This document shows positions 35,256-43,570 of a stretch of DNA of 64,000 nucleotides, one piece after another (position 1 is the stretch's first letter; every line of letters begins with the position of its first letter). The translations under genes and the position numbers were made by a program. Under the pieces are notes generated by a model. That model made no database searches and had not been told where the DNA came from. It saw only the letters and a program-made list of their open reading frames with translations. This DNA is from Massilia norwichensis (GTDB taxonomy: Bacteria > Pseudomonadota > Gammaproteobacteria > Burkholderiales > Burkholderiaceae_D): positions 43,092 through 107,091 of the forward strand of contig NZ_JANUGX010000026.1 of NCBI RefSeq assembly GCF_024753245.1, given 5' to 3'.

Positions 35256-36185
35256 TCAGGCCGCGCGCCGGGCGCCGGCATGTCCATGGGAGAGAAAAGC
35301 GTTGACGGCGCGGTCCAGGCCCAGCGGCATGGATTGCACGCGGCGCGCACCCAGCAGCTTGAGGCGCGCCTCGAAGCCGGCGCCGTCCTGCTGGTCGAAG
35401 GTCACGACATGGGTCAGGCCATCGAGCTGCTGCACCTGCAGCACGCCGGGCAGGTCGCGCAGCTCGGGCGCCTTGAACGGGAACTCCACCACCCACAGCT
35501 GCACCCGGCCGCAGAAGTCGTCCGGCCCGCTCATATAGCGCAGCTGGCCGCGCTCCAGGATCACCAGGTTGTCGGCGACCCGCTCGATCTCGTCCATCTG
35601 GTGCGAGCAGTAGACGATGGTCGAGCCGTCGTCGATACTGGCCTGCAGCATCGCCTCCAGGAAGGCGCGCTTGGCGACCACGTCCAGGCCCAGGGTCGGT
35701 TCGTCCAGGATCAGCAGTTCCGGCCCCTGGGCCAGCGCCAGCGCCAGGTTCAGGCCGGCCCGTTCGCCGCGCGAGAGCTGGACTACGCGCTGGTCCGGCA
35801 GCACGTTGAAGTGCGACAGCACCTCCTCGTAGCGCGCATCGTTCCAGAGCCCGCCGCCGGCCTGCGTGTAATGGCGCTGCTGCATGCGCATCAGCTCGCG
35901 CACCCGCATCCAGCCGGGCAGCGTGTGCTCTTCGTTGACGAAGCCGATGCGTCCGCGCAGCGCCGGCGTGAGCCGGCGGCAGTCGTGGCCCAGCACCCGC
36001 GCCGATCCTGCGCTGGGCGGCTCGAAGCCGAGCAGCACCCGGAACAGCGAGGATTTGCCGGCCCCGTTGGCGCCGACGAAGGCGTGGATGCCGCCGCGCG
36101 GCAGGCGCAGGCTCAGGCGGTCGAGCGCCAGCTTGCCCTTGTAACGCAGGCACAGGCCGTCGGTGTCGATGACGTAGTCGCTCAT
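35256..36185 (-). CDS. ABC transporter ATP-binding protein
   Basis: Start at ATG 36185 overlaps the GntR stop by four bases. The 309-residue ATPase has Walker A GANGAGKSS, an LSRGE signature (in place of LSGGQ), Walker B LLILDEPTLGLD and the His switch IVYCSHQMDEIERV. A C-terminal extension of about 90 residues is present. With the downstream permease it forms an importer or exporter of unknown substrate, of the type regulated by YtrA-like repressors (antibiotic or cell-wall stress). Confidence 0.9.
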   Translation of the reverse strand: MSDYVIDTDGLCLRYKGKLALDRLSLRLPRGGIHAFVGANGAGKSSLFRVLLGFEPPSAGSARVLGHDCRRLTPALRGRIGFVNEEHTLPGWMRVRELMRMQQRHYTQAGGGLWNDARYEEVLSHFNVLPDQRVVQLSRGERAGLNLALALAQGPELLILDEPTLGLDVVAKRAFLEAMLQASIDDGSTIVYCSHQMDEIERVADNLVILERGQLRYMSGPDDFCGRVQLWVVEFPFKAPELRDLPGVLQVQQLDGLTHVVTFDQQDGAGFEARLKLLGARRVQSMPLGLDRAVNAFLSHGHAGARRAA

Positions 36186-36592
36186 GCGGTTTTCTTGCTT
36201 GAATAGTGGGACAACTCGCCCGCGACGCGGTCGAGAATGGTGTCGCTGGGGTAGTCGAGGCCGATGACGTCGCCGACGAAGCGGTCGACGGCATCCGTGA
36301 GGCGCCGCTCGCGCTCGGCATCCGACAGGCGCTGGCGCTGCTCGGCCACGAACAGGCCCAGCCCGGCGCGCGACAGCAGCCAGCCCTCCGCCGTCAGTTC
36401 GGCATACGCCTTGGCCACCGTGTTCGGATTGACCGACAGCTGTTGCGCCAGGCCGCGCACGCTGGGCAGCGCATCGCCGGGCTGGAGTTCGCCGCCGGCC
36501 ACCAGGCGCTTGATGCCGTCGCCGATCTGGCGGATGATGGGCCGCGGATCGCCGGTGACGATCTGCAGCATCAGGGGAGCACGTCGATGCAT
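36182..36592 (-). CDS. GntR-family repressor, YtrA subfamily
   Basis: A 136-residue protein: winged helix (IIRQIGDGIKRLVAGGELQP, then LPSVRGLAQQLSVNPNTVAK, then AEGWLLSRAGLGLFV) and a short C-terminal helical tail, the YtrA layout. It is first in an operon with the ABC ATPase and permease (overlap of four bases), and an inverted repeat lies just upstream at 36603-36625. It should repress its own operon until an envelope-active compound is present. A later ATG is possible but lacks a ribosome site. Confidence 0.88.
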   Translation of the reverse strand: MHRRAPLMLQIVTGDPRPIIRQIGDGIKRLVAGGELQPGDALPSVRGLAQQLSVNPNTVAKAYAELTAEGWLLSRAGLGLFVAEQRQRLSDAERERRLTDAVDRFVGDVIGLDYPSDTILDRVAGELSHYSSKKTA

Positions 36593-36602
36593 GAGAACCT
36601 CG

Positions 36603-36625
36603 CTGTACTAGAACAGATAGTACAG
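36603..36625. promoter_or_regulatory. Operator of the GntR-ABC operon
   Basis: Arms CTGTACTA and TAGTACAG are perfect inverted repeats with a seven-base spacer, ending 11 bases from the regulator's start codon. The arms resemble YtrA-subfamily operators. The divergent SoxYZ-type operon begins about 106 bases away and could also feel it. Confidence 0.8.
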
Positions 36626-36731
36626 TAGCATCCCAAAACCGAGTGGTCAATCAGTTAATTGCTTGCTATAGTAATCAGGACGGCGACTCCCTCAATCAGA
36701 TCGTGCATCCCGCCACGGAAGGCTTGATTCG

Positions 36732-37550
36732 ATGAATACGCGTCCCACTCCTTCAGCGCGCCTGCGCCTGTTGTTCGGCCTGGCGGCATTGGCAATGCTG
36801 GCCGGCCCGGAGCCGGCATCGGCCCAGGCACCGGAGGCGTCCTGGCCGGCACTGCAGCAAGCCTGGTTCTCCGGCAAGACAATGGAACCGGCACCCTTCA
36901 TTCACCTGTCCGCACCCACCCGCGCCCCCAGCGGCGACCAGGTGCCGTTCGCCTTCAGCATCGACCACCCGATGACGGCGGCGCGCTACATCAAGACGGT
37001 CAGCGTGTTCGTCGACGGCAATCCGGTGCCGCTGACCGCGGCCTTCCACTTCACACCGCAGAGCGGCAAGGCCGAAATCGCCACCCGCATTCGGCTCGAA
37101 TCGGACTCACCGGTGCATGTGGTCGCGGAATCGAATGACGGCAGGCTGTACGTGAACAGCGTGATCGTGAAGGCCTCGGGCGGCTGCAGCGGCCCGGCGG
37201 TCGGCGAGGATGCGGCGGCGCGCGCGGCCGCGGGCCGCATGAAGCTGGCGCTCGACGGCCCCTTCAAGCGGGGCGAGCTGAATCGCGCGACGCTGCTGGT
37301 CAGGCACCCGATGAATACCGGCATGCAGCGCGACCCGGCCACCCACGGCTTCCGGCCGGCCTATTTCATCGACAAGGTCAGCGTCACCTACAACGGCAAG
37401 CCGGTGCTGAGCGCGGACACCGCGATCGGCGTCAGCGAGAACCCGTCGATCCGCTTCGGCTTCGTCGCCGACCAGCCCGGCGCCCTGCAGGTGCTGGTGC
37501 ACGACAACGAGGGCGGCAGCTTCCGGCAGGCCATGGACGTCGGAGGCTAG
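36732..37550 (+). CDS. SoxYZ-like fused sulfur carrier protein
   Basis: The 272-residue exported protein has a signal peptide ending in PASAQA. The first half is SoxY-like and closes with the swinging-arm region KASGGCSGP (Cys near residue 152). The second half is SoxZ-like (FKRGELNRATLLVRHPMNTG, ending in FRQAMDV). Fused SoxYZ proteins of this type are known as quinoprotein-dehydrogenase-associated carriers; in Sox systems the Cys holds the sulfur substrate in the periplasm. It is first in an operon with a zinc hydrolase and an FCSD flavoprotein. No SoxA, X, B or CD is nearby. Confidence 0.85.
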   Translation: MNTRPTPSARLRLLFGLAALAMLAGPEPASAQAPEASWPALQQAWFSGKTMEPAPFIHLSAPTRAPSGDQVPFAFSIDHPMTAARYIKTVSVFVDGNPVPLTAAFHFTPQSGKAEIATRIRLESDSPVHVVAESNDGRLYVNSVIVKASGGCSGPAVGEDAAARAAAGRMKLALDGPFKRGELNRATLLVRHPMNTGMQRDPATHGFRPAYFIDKVSVTYNGKPVLSADTAIGVSENPSIRFGFVADQPGALQVLVHDNEGGSFRQAMDVGG

Positions 37551-38504
37551 GTGCGGCGCCTGCTCGGCAGTCTCCTCCTGCTGGCCGCCGCCCATCTTGG
37601 CGCGGCGCCGCGCCAGGAGCCGCCTCAGGTGCGTCTACAGTTGCGCCAGGTGGCGCCGGGTGTCTATGTACACCTTGGCCAGCACAAGGATTTCGAGGAC
37701 GGCTACGACGGCGATATCGCCAATATCGGCTTCGTGGTCGGAAGGGATGCGGTCGCGGTTGTCGACACCGGCGGCGCGTACGCGGTCGGCGCGGCCCTGA
37801 AGGCGGCGCTGCGCGCCGTTACCTCCCTCCCGGTGCGCTACGTGATCGACACCCATGGCCATCCCGACCACGTGTTCGGCAATGCCGCCTTCGCCGATGC
37901 GAATGACGCCGGGGCCGGCCCGCCGCCGCAGTTCATCGGCCACGCCGGCCTGCCCGCGATGCTTGCGGCACGTGGCGACAGCTACCTGCGCCAGCTGAAG
38001 CAGCAGCTGGGCGCCGCCGCCGAGCGCAGCGCCCTGATCGCGCCGACCCGCACCGTGCAGGACCGCCTGACGCTCGACCTGGGCGGACGCAAGCTGGAAC
38101 TGCGGGCCTGGCCGAAAGCCCATACGAACAGCGACCTGACGGTGTTCGACCCCGAAACGCGTACGCTGTGGAGCGGCGACCTGCTCTTCATCGAGCGCAC
38201 GCCTTCGCTCGACGGCGATGCCGAAGGCTGGCTCGCCGCCATGGATGCACTCGACCGGCTGCCCGCCGCCCTCACCATCCCCGGCCACGGCCCGGTCACG
38301 CGCGACAAAGGGGCGGCGCTGGCCAGGCAGCGCGCCTACCTGACGGCCCTGCTGCGCGACGTCAGAGCCGGCATCCGCCAGGGCGCCGACATGACATCGA
38401 CGATGGCCACCGCGGCTGCGGGCGAACGTACGCGCTGGCAGCTGTTCGACGCCGTCAACCGGCGCAACGTCAACTTCCTTTACCCGGTGCTGGAATGGGA
38501 GTGA
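37551..38504 (+). CDS. MBL-fold zinc hydrolase (quinoprotein relay type)
   Basis: A GTG start directly after the SoxYZ stop gives a 317-residue exported protein (signal peptide ending LGAAPR). The metallo-beta-lactamase motif IDTHGHPDHVFGN is near residue 100; later ligands appear in the AHTNSDLTVFDP and PGHGPV segments. The order and partners resemble the quinoprotein relay zinc metallohydrolases linked to SoxYZ-like carriers. GGAGG overlaps the upstream stop, so it is translationally coupled. Confidence 0.85.
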   Translation: MRRLLGSLLLLAAAHLGAAPRQEPPQVRLQLRQVAPGVYVHLGQHKDFEDGYDGDIANIGFVVGRDAVAVVDTGGAYAVGAALKAALRAVTSLPVRYVIDTHGHPDHVFGNAAFADANDAGAGPPPQFIGHAGLPAMLAARGDSYLRQLKQQLGAAAERSALIAPTRTVQDRLTLDLGGRKLELRAWPKAHTNSDLTVFDPETRTLWSGDLLFIERTPSLDGDAEGWLAAMDALDRLPAALTIPGHGPVTRDKGAALARQRAYLTALLRDVRAGIRQGADMTSTMATAAAGERTRWQLFDAVNRRNVNFLYPVLEWE

Positions 38505-38506
38505 GC

Positions 38507-39763
38507 ATGCGCAGGCGGCGTTTTCTCGAACTGGCCCTGGCCGCTTCCACGCTGCCGGGCTGGCCGGCCATGGCAGCGCCAGGGACCAGAACCAGCCTGG
38601 GGCGCGTCGTGGTGCTCGGCGCCGGCTATGGCGGCGCGACCGCCGCCAAGTATGTGCGCATGCTGAGCGGCGGGCACATCGAGGTCATTCTCGTCGAGAG
38701 GAACCCGCAATTCATCTCCTGCCCGGTCAGCAACCGCGTGCTGGCCGGCCAGCGCACGCTGGCGCAGCTCAGCTTCGGCTACGGCGCGCTGCAGCGGCAC
38801 CATGGCGTCAAATTCGTGCGGGGCAGCGTGACGGCCATCGACGCCGAGCGCTCCCGGCTGGTGCTGGCGGACCGCAAACTGGCCTACGACCGCCTGATCG
38901 TCGCGCCCGGCATCGACTTCATCTACGATGCTTTTCCGGCGCTGGCCACGGCGCAGGAGCGGATTCCGCACGCCTGGAAAGCCGGGCCGCAGACCCGCAA
39001 CCTGCAGCGCCAGCTGCTGGCGATGCCGGGTGGCGGCGTGTTCACGATCGTCGTGCCGCCCCAGCCCTACCGTTGTCCGCCCGCGCCCTACGAGCGCGCC
39101 TGCCAGGTGGCCTGGTACCTGAAAACCCACAAGCCGCGCTCGAAAGTCATCGTGCTCGACGCGAACCCGGTGATCACCTCGAAGCGCGTGCTGTTCGAAC
39201 GGGCCTGGCGCGAACTCTATCCGGGCATGATCGAGTACGTGCCGGGCAGCGAGCTGCGCGAGGTCGACGTCGCCACCCGGACCGTCAGGACCGGCTTCGA
39301 TACGGTGAGCTCAAACGTGCTGAACATCATCCCGCCACAGCGCGCCGGGCGGATCGCGCTGGACAGCGGCCTGGCGAATGTGGAGCGGCGCTGGTGCGAA
39401 GTCGATTTCCTGACTTACGCGTCGAGCGTGCTGCCGCGCGTGCACGTGATCGGCGATCCGATCGAATCCGGCCTACCGAAATCCGCGCACATGGCCAATG
39501 CCCAGGCCAAGATCTGCGCGGCGGCGGTCGTGGCCCTGATGCGCGGCGAGGCACCGGCGCCGGCGCCGGCCTTCGCCAATACCTGCTACAGCTTCATCGA
39601 TGACCACCAGGCGATGCACATCTCGACGCTGTACCGCTACGATCCGGCCAGGCTGGCCATGCAGGCCGAGGGCAGCGGCATCCTGTCCGATCATGCTTCG
39701 ATCGAGGAAGGCGCGGATGCCGATGCCTGGGCGCGCCAGATCTGGCGCGATACGCTCGATTGA
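38507..39763 (+). CDS. Flavocytochrome c sulfide dehydrogenase-type flavoprotein
   Basis: A 418-residue flavoprotein with a Tat signal (MRRRRFLELALAAS) and the FAD motif VVLGAGYGGATAAKYV near residue 33. FCSD-type landmarks include ISCPVSN, the Cys in PYRCPPAPYERA, and a C-terminal CYSFID strand. It should oxidise sulfide or a carrier-bound sulfur in the periplasm. In FCSD the electrons pass to a c-type cytochrome subunit, which is not encoded here. It starts two bases after the zinc hydrolase stop, completing a three-gene operon. Confidence 0.85.
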   Translation: MRRRRFLELALAASTLPGWPAMAAPGTRTSLGRVVVLGAGYGGATAAKYVRMLSGGHIEVILVERNPQFISCPVSNRVLAGQRTLAQLSFGYGALQRHHGVKFVRGSVTAIDAERSRLVLADRKLAYDRLIVAPGIDFIYDAFPALATAQERIPHAWKAGPQTRNLQRQLLAMPGGGVFTIVVPPQPYRCPPAPYERACQVAWYLKTHKPRSKVIVLDANPVITSKRVLFERAWRELYPGMIEYVPGSELREVDVATRTVRTGFDTVSSNVLNIIPPQRAGRIALDSGLANVERRWCEVDFLTYASSVLPRVHVIGDPIESGLPKSAHMANAQAKICAAAVVALMRGEAPAPAPAFANTCYSFIDDHQAMHISTLYRYDPARLAMQAEGSGILSDHASIEEGADADAWARQIWRDTLD

Positions 39764-41425
39764 TCAGACGCCCGGCAAGCGGTGCGCCCGGTACTGCTCG
39801 CGCAGCTTGTTTTTCTGGATCTTGCCGGTGCCGCCGATCGGCAGGCTGTCCACGAACACGACGTCGTCCGGCATCCAGAACTTCGCGATCTTCCCTTCGA
39901 AGAAGCCGAGCAGCTCTTCGCGGGTCACTTCCGCACCCGGCCGGCGCACCACCAGCAGCAGCGGCCGCTCGTCCCATTTCGGATGCGCCACGCCGATGCA
40001 GGCCGCCTGCAACACCGCCGGGTGCGATACCGCGATGTTCTCCAGGTCGATCGAACCGATCCACTCGCCGCCGGACTTGATCACGTCCTTGCTGCGGTCG
40101 GTGATCTGCATGAAGCCGTCCGGGTCGATGGTGGCGACGTCGCCGGTCGGGAACCAGCCGTCCTGCAGCACATCCCCACCCTCGTCCCTGAAATAGCTGG
40201 CGACGATCCAGGGTCCCTTCACCAGCAGGTGGCCGAAACTGTGACCGTCCCAGGGCAGCTCGACACCATCGTCGTCGACGATTTTCATGTCGACGCCGTA
40301 GATCGCGTGCCCCTGCTTCTGCAGGATCTTGCGCTGCTCTTCCCTGGGCAGATTGCGGTGCTTGGCCAGCAGGCCGCCGGTGGTACCGAGCGGCGACATC
40401 TCGGTCATGCCCCAACCGTGGATCACCTGCACGTCGAACTTGTCGATCAGGGTGTCCATCATCGCCGGCGGGCAGGCCGAGCCGCCGATCACGGTACGGC
40501 GGAAGGTCGAGAATTGCAGCCCGTTCTGCAGTGCGTAATTGATCAGACCCAGCCACACGGTCGGCACCCCGGCCGAGAAGGTCACGCCCTCCTCCTCGAA
40601 CAATTCATACAGCGACTTGCCGTCCAGTGCCGCGCCGGGGAAGACGATCTTCGCGCCCGACAGCAGACCCGAATACGGCAGACCCCAGGCGTTCACATGG
40701 AACATCGGCACCACTGGCAGCACAGTGTCGATGGCGCTGACGTTGAGCACGTTCGGCATCGCCGAGGCGTACGCATGCAGCACGGTCGAGCGGTGCGAGT
40801 ACAGCGCGCCCTTCGGATTGCCGGTCGTGCCCGAGGTGTAGCACAGCGAAGCGGCGGCGTTCTCGTCGAAGTCGGGCCAGGTGTAGGCGCCGTCGGCGGC
40901 CTCGATCAGCTCTTCGTAGCACAGCAGGTTGGCGATCCTGGTGGTGGCCGGCATATGCGCGCGGTCGCTCATCAGCACGAAGCCCTTGACGGTCGGGCAA
41001 TGCGCGGCGATGCCTTCCACCAGCGGCAGGAAAGTCAGGTCGAAGAACAGATACTGGTCTTCGGCATGGTTGACGATGTAGGCGATCTGCTCCGGATGCA
41101 GGCGCGGATTGATGGTATGCAGCACCGCGCCCGAGCCCGACACGCCGTAATACAGTTCGAGATGGCGGTAGCCGTTCCAGGCCAGCGTGCCGACGCGCTC
41201 GCCCATGGCGACGCCGCGGTCCTGCAGTGCCTGGGCGAGGCGGCGGGCACGCGCTTCGCAGTCGCGGTAGGTGTAGCGGTGCAGCGCGGGCAGGTCGGGC
41301 TCGATGCGCCGCGACACGATCTCGCTGCTGCCGTAATGGCGCGCGGCAAAGCGGATGATGCTCGACACGGAGAGCGGCTGGCTCATCATCTGCCCCATGA
41401 CGGGGCTCTGCGGATAGGTCTGCAT
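39764..41425 (-). CDS. Medium/long-chain acyl-CoA ligase (AMP-forming)
   Basis: A 553-residue ANL enzyme with the AMP-binding motif YTSGTTGNPKGALYSH, VIHGWGMTEMSPLG and the hinge/A8 region (GDVATIDPDGFMQITDRSKD). The C-terminal catalytic Lys is in GGTGKIQKNKL. The sequence style matches AlkK-type fatty-acid ligases. GAGGAG precedes the start. It faces the SoxYZ operon stop-to-stop and is divergent from selO. Confidence 0.9.
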   Translation of the reverse strand: MQTYPQSPVMGQMMSQPLSVSSIIRFAARHYGSSEIVSRRIEPDLPALHRYTYRDCEARARRLAQALQDRGVAMGERVGTLAWNGYRHLELYYGVSGSGAVLHTINPRLHPEQIAYIVNHAEDQYLFFDLTFLPLVEGIAAHCPTVKGFVLMSDRAHMPATTRIANLLCYEELIEAADGAYTWPDFDENAAASLCYTSGTTGNPKGALYSHRSTVLHAYASAMPNVLNVSAIDTVLPVVPMFHVNAWGLPYSGLLSGAKIVFPGAALDGKSLYELFEEEGVTFSAGVPTVWLGLINYALQNGLQFSTFRRTVIGGSACPPAMMDTLIDKFDVQVIHGWGMTEMSPLGTTGGLLAKHRNLPREEQRKILQKQGHAIYGVDMKIVDDDGVELPWDGHSFGHLLVKGPWIVASYFRDEGGDVLQDGWFPTGDVATIDPDGFMQITDRSKDVIKSGGEWIGSIDLENIAVSHPAVLQAACIGVAHPKWDERPLLLVVRRPGAEVTREELLGFFEGKIAKFWMPDDVVFVDSLPIGGTGKIQKNKLREQYRAHRLPGV

Positions 41426-41633
41426 CGGGTCTCCTCGGTTGATGTTGTCGAGTTTGAAACGAGCGTGCGGAAAGCGTCAAGGGATTTAGATGCTGCAACG
41501 CATCAAGCGCCGGGACCACTTCGTTACCGAATGTAACGCGCGTGGGCGCCTGGCAAGCGTGCCCATAGAATCGCGCGGCCTGGGTTAGAATCGCGACAAG
41601 CGATGCTCGCCCCACACGATAAGAGGAACCGCC

Positions 41634-43112
41634 ATTAGCGCTGACGACCTGCCTTTCGACAATTCCTTCGCTGAATTGCCGCCCGCGTTTTACACGCGCC
41701 TGATGCCGACGCCCCTGCCCGCGCCCTACTTTGTCGCGGCCAGCAGCAAGGCCGCGTCCCTGGTCGGGCTCGATCCCGCGCTGCTGAGCCAGCCGGACTT
41801 CGTCGAGGTTTTCAGCGGCAACCACGTGCCGCCGCGCTCCCAGCCGCTGTCCGCCGTGTACTCCGGCCACCAGTTCGGCCACTGGGCGGGCCAGCTCGGC
41901 GACGGCCGCGCCATCCTGCTGGGCCAGCTGAACGGCCCCCACGGTCCGATGGAGCTGCAACTGAAAGGCGCCGGCATGACGCCCTATTCGCGCATGGGCG
42001 ACGGCCGCGCTGTGCTGCGCTCGTCTATCCGCGAATTCCTGTGCTCGGAAGCCATGGCCGCGCTCGGCGTCCCGACGACCCGCGCCCTGATGCTGACCGG
42101 CTCGAACCAGCAGGTGATCCGCGAAACCATCGAGAGCGCCGCCGTGGTCACCCGCATGGCGCCTTCTTTCGTGCGCTTCGGTTCCTTCGAGCACTGGCAT
42201 TACCGCGGCAAGCAGGAAGAGCTGCGCATCCTCGCCGATTACGTGATCCGCGACTTCTACCCGGAATTGCAGTCGGCCGAGAATCCTTACCTGGAGCTGC
42301 TGACCGAAGTCACGCGCCGCACCGCGCGCATGATCGCGCACTGGCAGGCGGTCGGCTTCATGCATGGCGTGATGAACACCGACAATATGTCCATCCTCGG
42401 CATCACGCTCGACTATGGCCCCTTCGGCTTCATGGAAGCCTTCGACGTCGACCACATCTGCAACCACACCGACCAGGGCGGCCGTTACTCGTACGCGAAC
42501 CAGGTGCCGGTCGGCCACTGGAACTGCTATGCCCTCGCCAACGCCCTGCTGCCGCTGATCCAGGACAAGGAAGCGGCCGAGGCTGCGCTGGACGGCTATA
42601 TCGAGGCCTACGGCGACAAGTTCGACGAACTGGTGCACGCCAAGCTGGGCTTGAGCACCAGCCAGGAGGGCGACCGCGCCCTGTTCGACGCCATGTTCAA
42701 GCTGATGCACGAGAACCATGTCGACTTCACGCTGTTCTTCCGCCGCCTGGGCGAACTGCGCCTGGACGTGATGGACCACGACCGCAACGAAGCCGACGCC
42801 CCGCTGCGCGACCTCTTCCTCGACCGCCCCGGCTTCGACGCCTGGGCCGTGGAGTACCGCGCCCGCCTGCGCCAGGAAGGCAGTAGCGATGCCAGCCGGC
42901 GCGAGGCCATGCACCGCGTCAATCCGAAGTACGTGCTGCGCAACTATCTGGCCCAGACGGCGATCGAAAAGGCGCAGAACGGCGATTACACCGAGGTGAG
43001 CAAGCTGCTCGCCATCCTGGAACGCCCCTACGACGAGCAGCCCGAGAACGAAGCCTACGCGGCCCTGCCGCCGGACTGGGCTTCGCACCTCGAAGTGAGC
43101 TGCTCTTCCTGA
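41634..43112 (+). CDS. selO: Protein adenylyltransferase SelO, apparent ATT start
   Basis: The SelO/YdiU fold: NPTPLP-like start (MPTPLPAPYFVAASS), SGHQFGHWAGQLGDGRA, LKGAGMTPYSRMGDGRAVLR and GVMNTDNMSILGITLDYGPF carrying the metal ligands. SelO moves AMP from ATP to protein Ser/Thr/Tyr and protects against oxidative stress. The family's conserved N-terminus reads in frame from ATT at 41634 (ISADDLPFDNSFAELPPAFY), with AAGAGGAA six bases before. No ATG, GTG or TTG lies between the upstream stop at 41586 and a TTG at 41676 that would remove the conserved FDNSFA. I therefore propose an ATT start (492 aa). A point change or sequencing error is the alternative. Confidence 0.85.
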   Translation: MSADDLPFDNSFAELPPAFYTRLMPTPLPAPYFVAASSKAASLVGLDPALLSQPDFVEVFSGNHVPPRSQPLSAVYSGHQFGHWAGQLGDGRAILLGQLNGPHGPMELQLKGAGMTPYSRMGDGRAVLRSSIREFLCSEAMAALGVPTTRALMLTGSNQQVIRETIESAAVVTRMAPSFVRFGSFEHWHYRGKQEELRILADYVIRDFYPELQSAENPYLELLTEVTRRTARMIAHWQAVGFMHGVMNTDNMSILGITLDYGPFGFMEAFDVDHICNHTDQGGRYSYANQVPVGHWNCYALANALLPLIQDKEAAEAALDGYIEAYGDKFDELVHAKLGLSTSQEGDRALFDAMFKLMHENHVDFTLFFRRLGELRLDVMDHDRNEADAPLRDLFLDRPGFDAWAVEYRARLRQEGSSDASRREAMHRVNPKYVLRNYLAQTAIEKAQNGDYTEVSKLLAILERPYDEQPENEAYAALPPDWASHLEVSCSS

Positions 43113-43134
43113 TTCAACCTGAACATTGATCATC

Positions 43135-43530
43135 ATGACTGAAAAAGTGACCAAGACCGACGCCGAATGGCGCGCCCAGCTCGACCCCATCGAATACCAG
43201 GTGACCCGCCACGCGGCCACCGAACGCGCCTTCACCGGCAAGTTCTGGGACCACCACGAGCATGGCATCTATCACTGCGTATGCTGCGACACCCCGCTGT
43301 TCGAATCCGACGCCAAGTTCGAATCCGGCTGCGGCTGGCCCAGCTATTTCCGCGCGCTGGACCCGGACAACGTGATCGAAAAGGTCGACCGCAGCCACGG
43401 CATGGTGCGCACCGAGATCATTTGCGCAGTCTGCGATGCGCACCTGGGTCACGTGTTCCCGGACGGCCCGCCGCCGACCGGCCTGCGTTATTGCATCAAT
43501 TCGGCCGCAATGCGCTTCGAACCGGCATAA
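43135..43530 (+). CDS. msrB: Peptide-methionine (R)-S-oxide reductase
   Basis: The 131-residue MsrB has two zinc CxxC pairs (CVCC and CAVC), the GCGWPSYFRALDP motif and the catalytic Cys in LRYCINSAAM. It reduces methionine-R-sulfoxide in proteins. The start is ATG 43135 (MTEKVTK), with a weak ribosome site. It follows selO by 22 bases, so two oxidative-stress genes are together. Confidence 0.95.
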   Translation: MTEKVTKTDAEWRAQLDPIEYQVTRHAATERAFTGKFWDHHEHGIYHCVCCDTPLFESDAKFESGCGWPSYFRALDPDNVIEKVDRSHGMVRTEIICAVCDAHLGHVFPDGPPPTGLRYCINSAAMRFEPA

Positions 43531-43550
43531 TCACGTTTTATCCACCGTCC

Positions 43551-43570
43551 GCACACGCACACGCACACGC
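43551..43570 (+). repeat. GCACAC hexanucleotide repeat abutting the yciB start codon
   Basis: Three full GCACAC units plus GC end directly at the ATG of yciB, occupying the place where a Shine-Dalgarno sequence should be. No purine-rich site is visible there. Confidence 0.85.

Noticed and set aside
38168..38506. N-terminal extension of the FCSD-type flavoprotein frame back to 38168
   Set aside because: It overlaps the zinc hydrolase gene, and the Tat signal peptide begins at the ATG at 38507.
43551..43570. CRISPR-like or satellite array
   Set aside because: Only three 6-base units without spacers; treated as a simple repeat.
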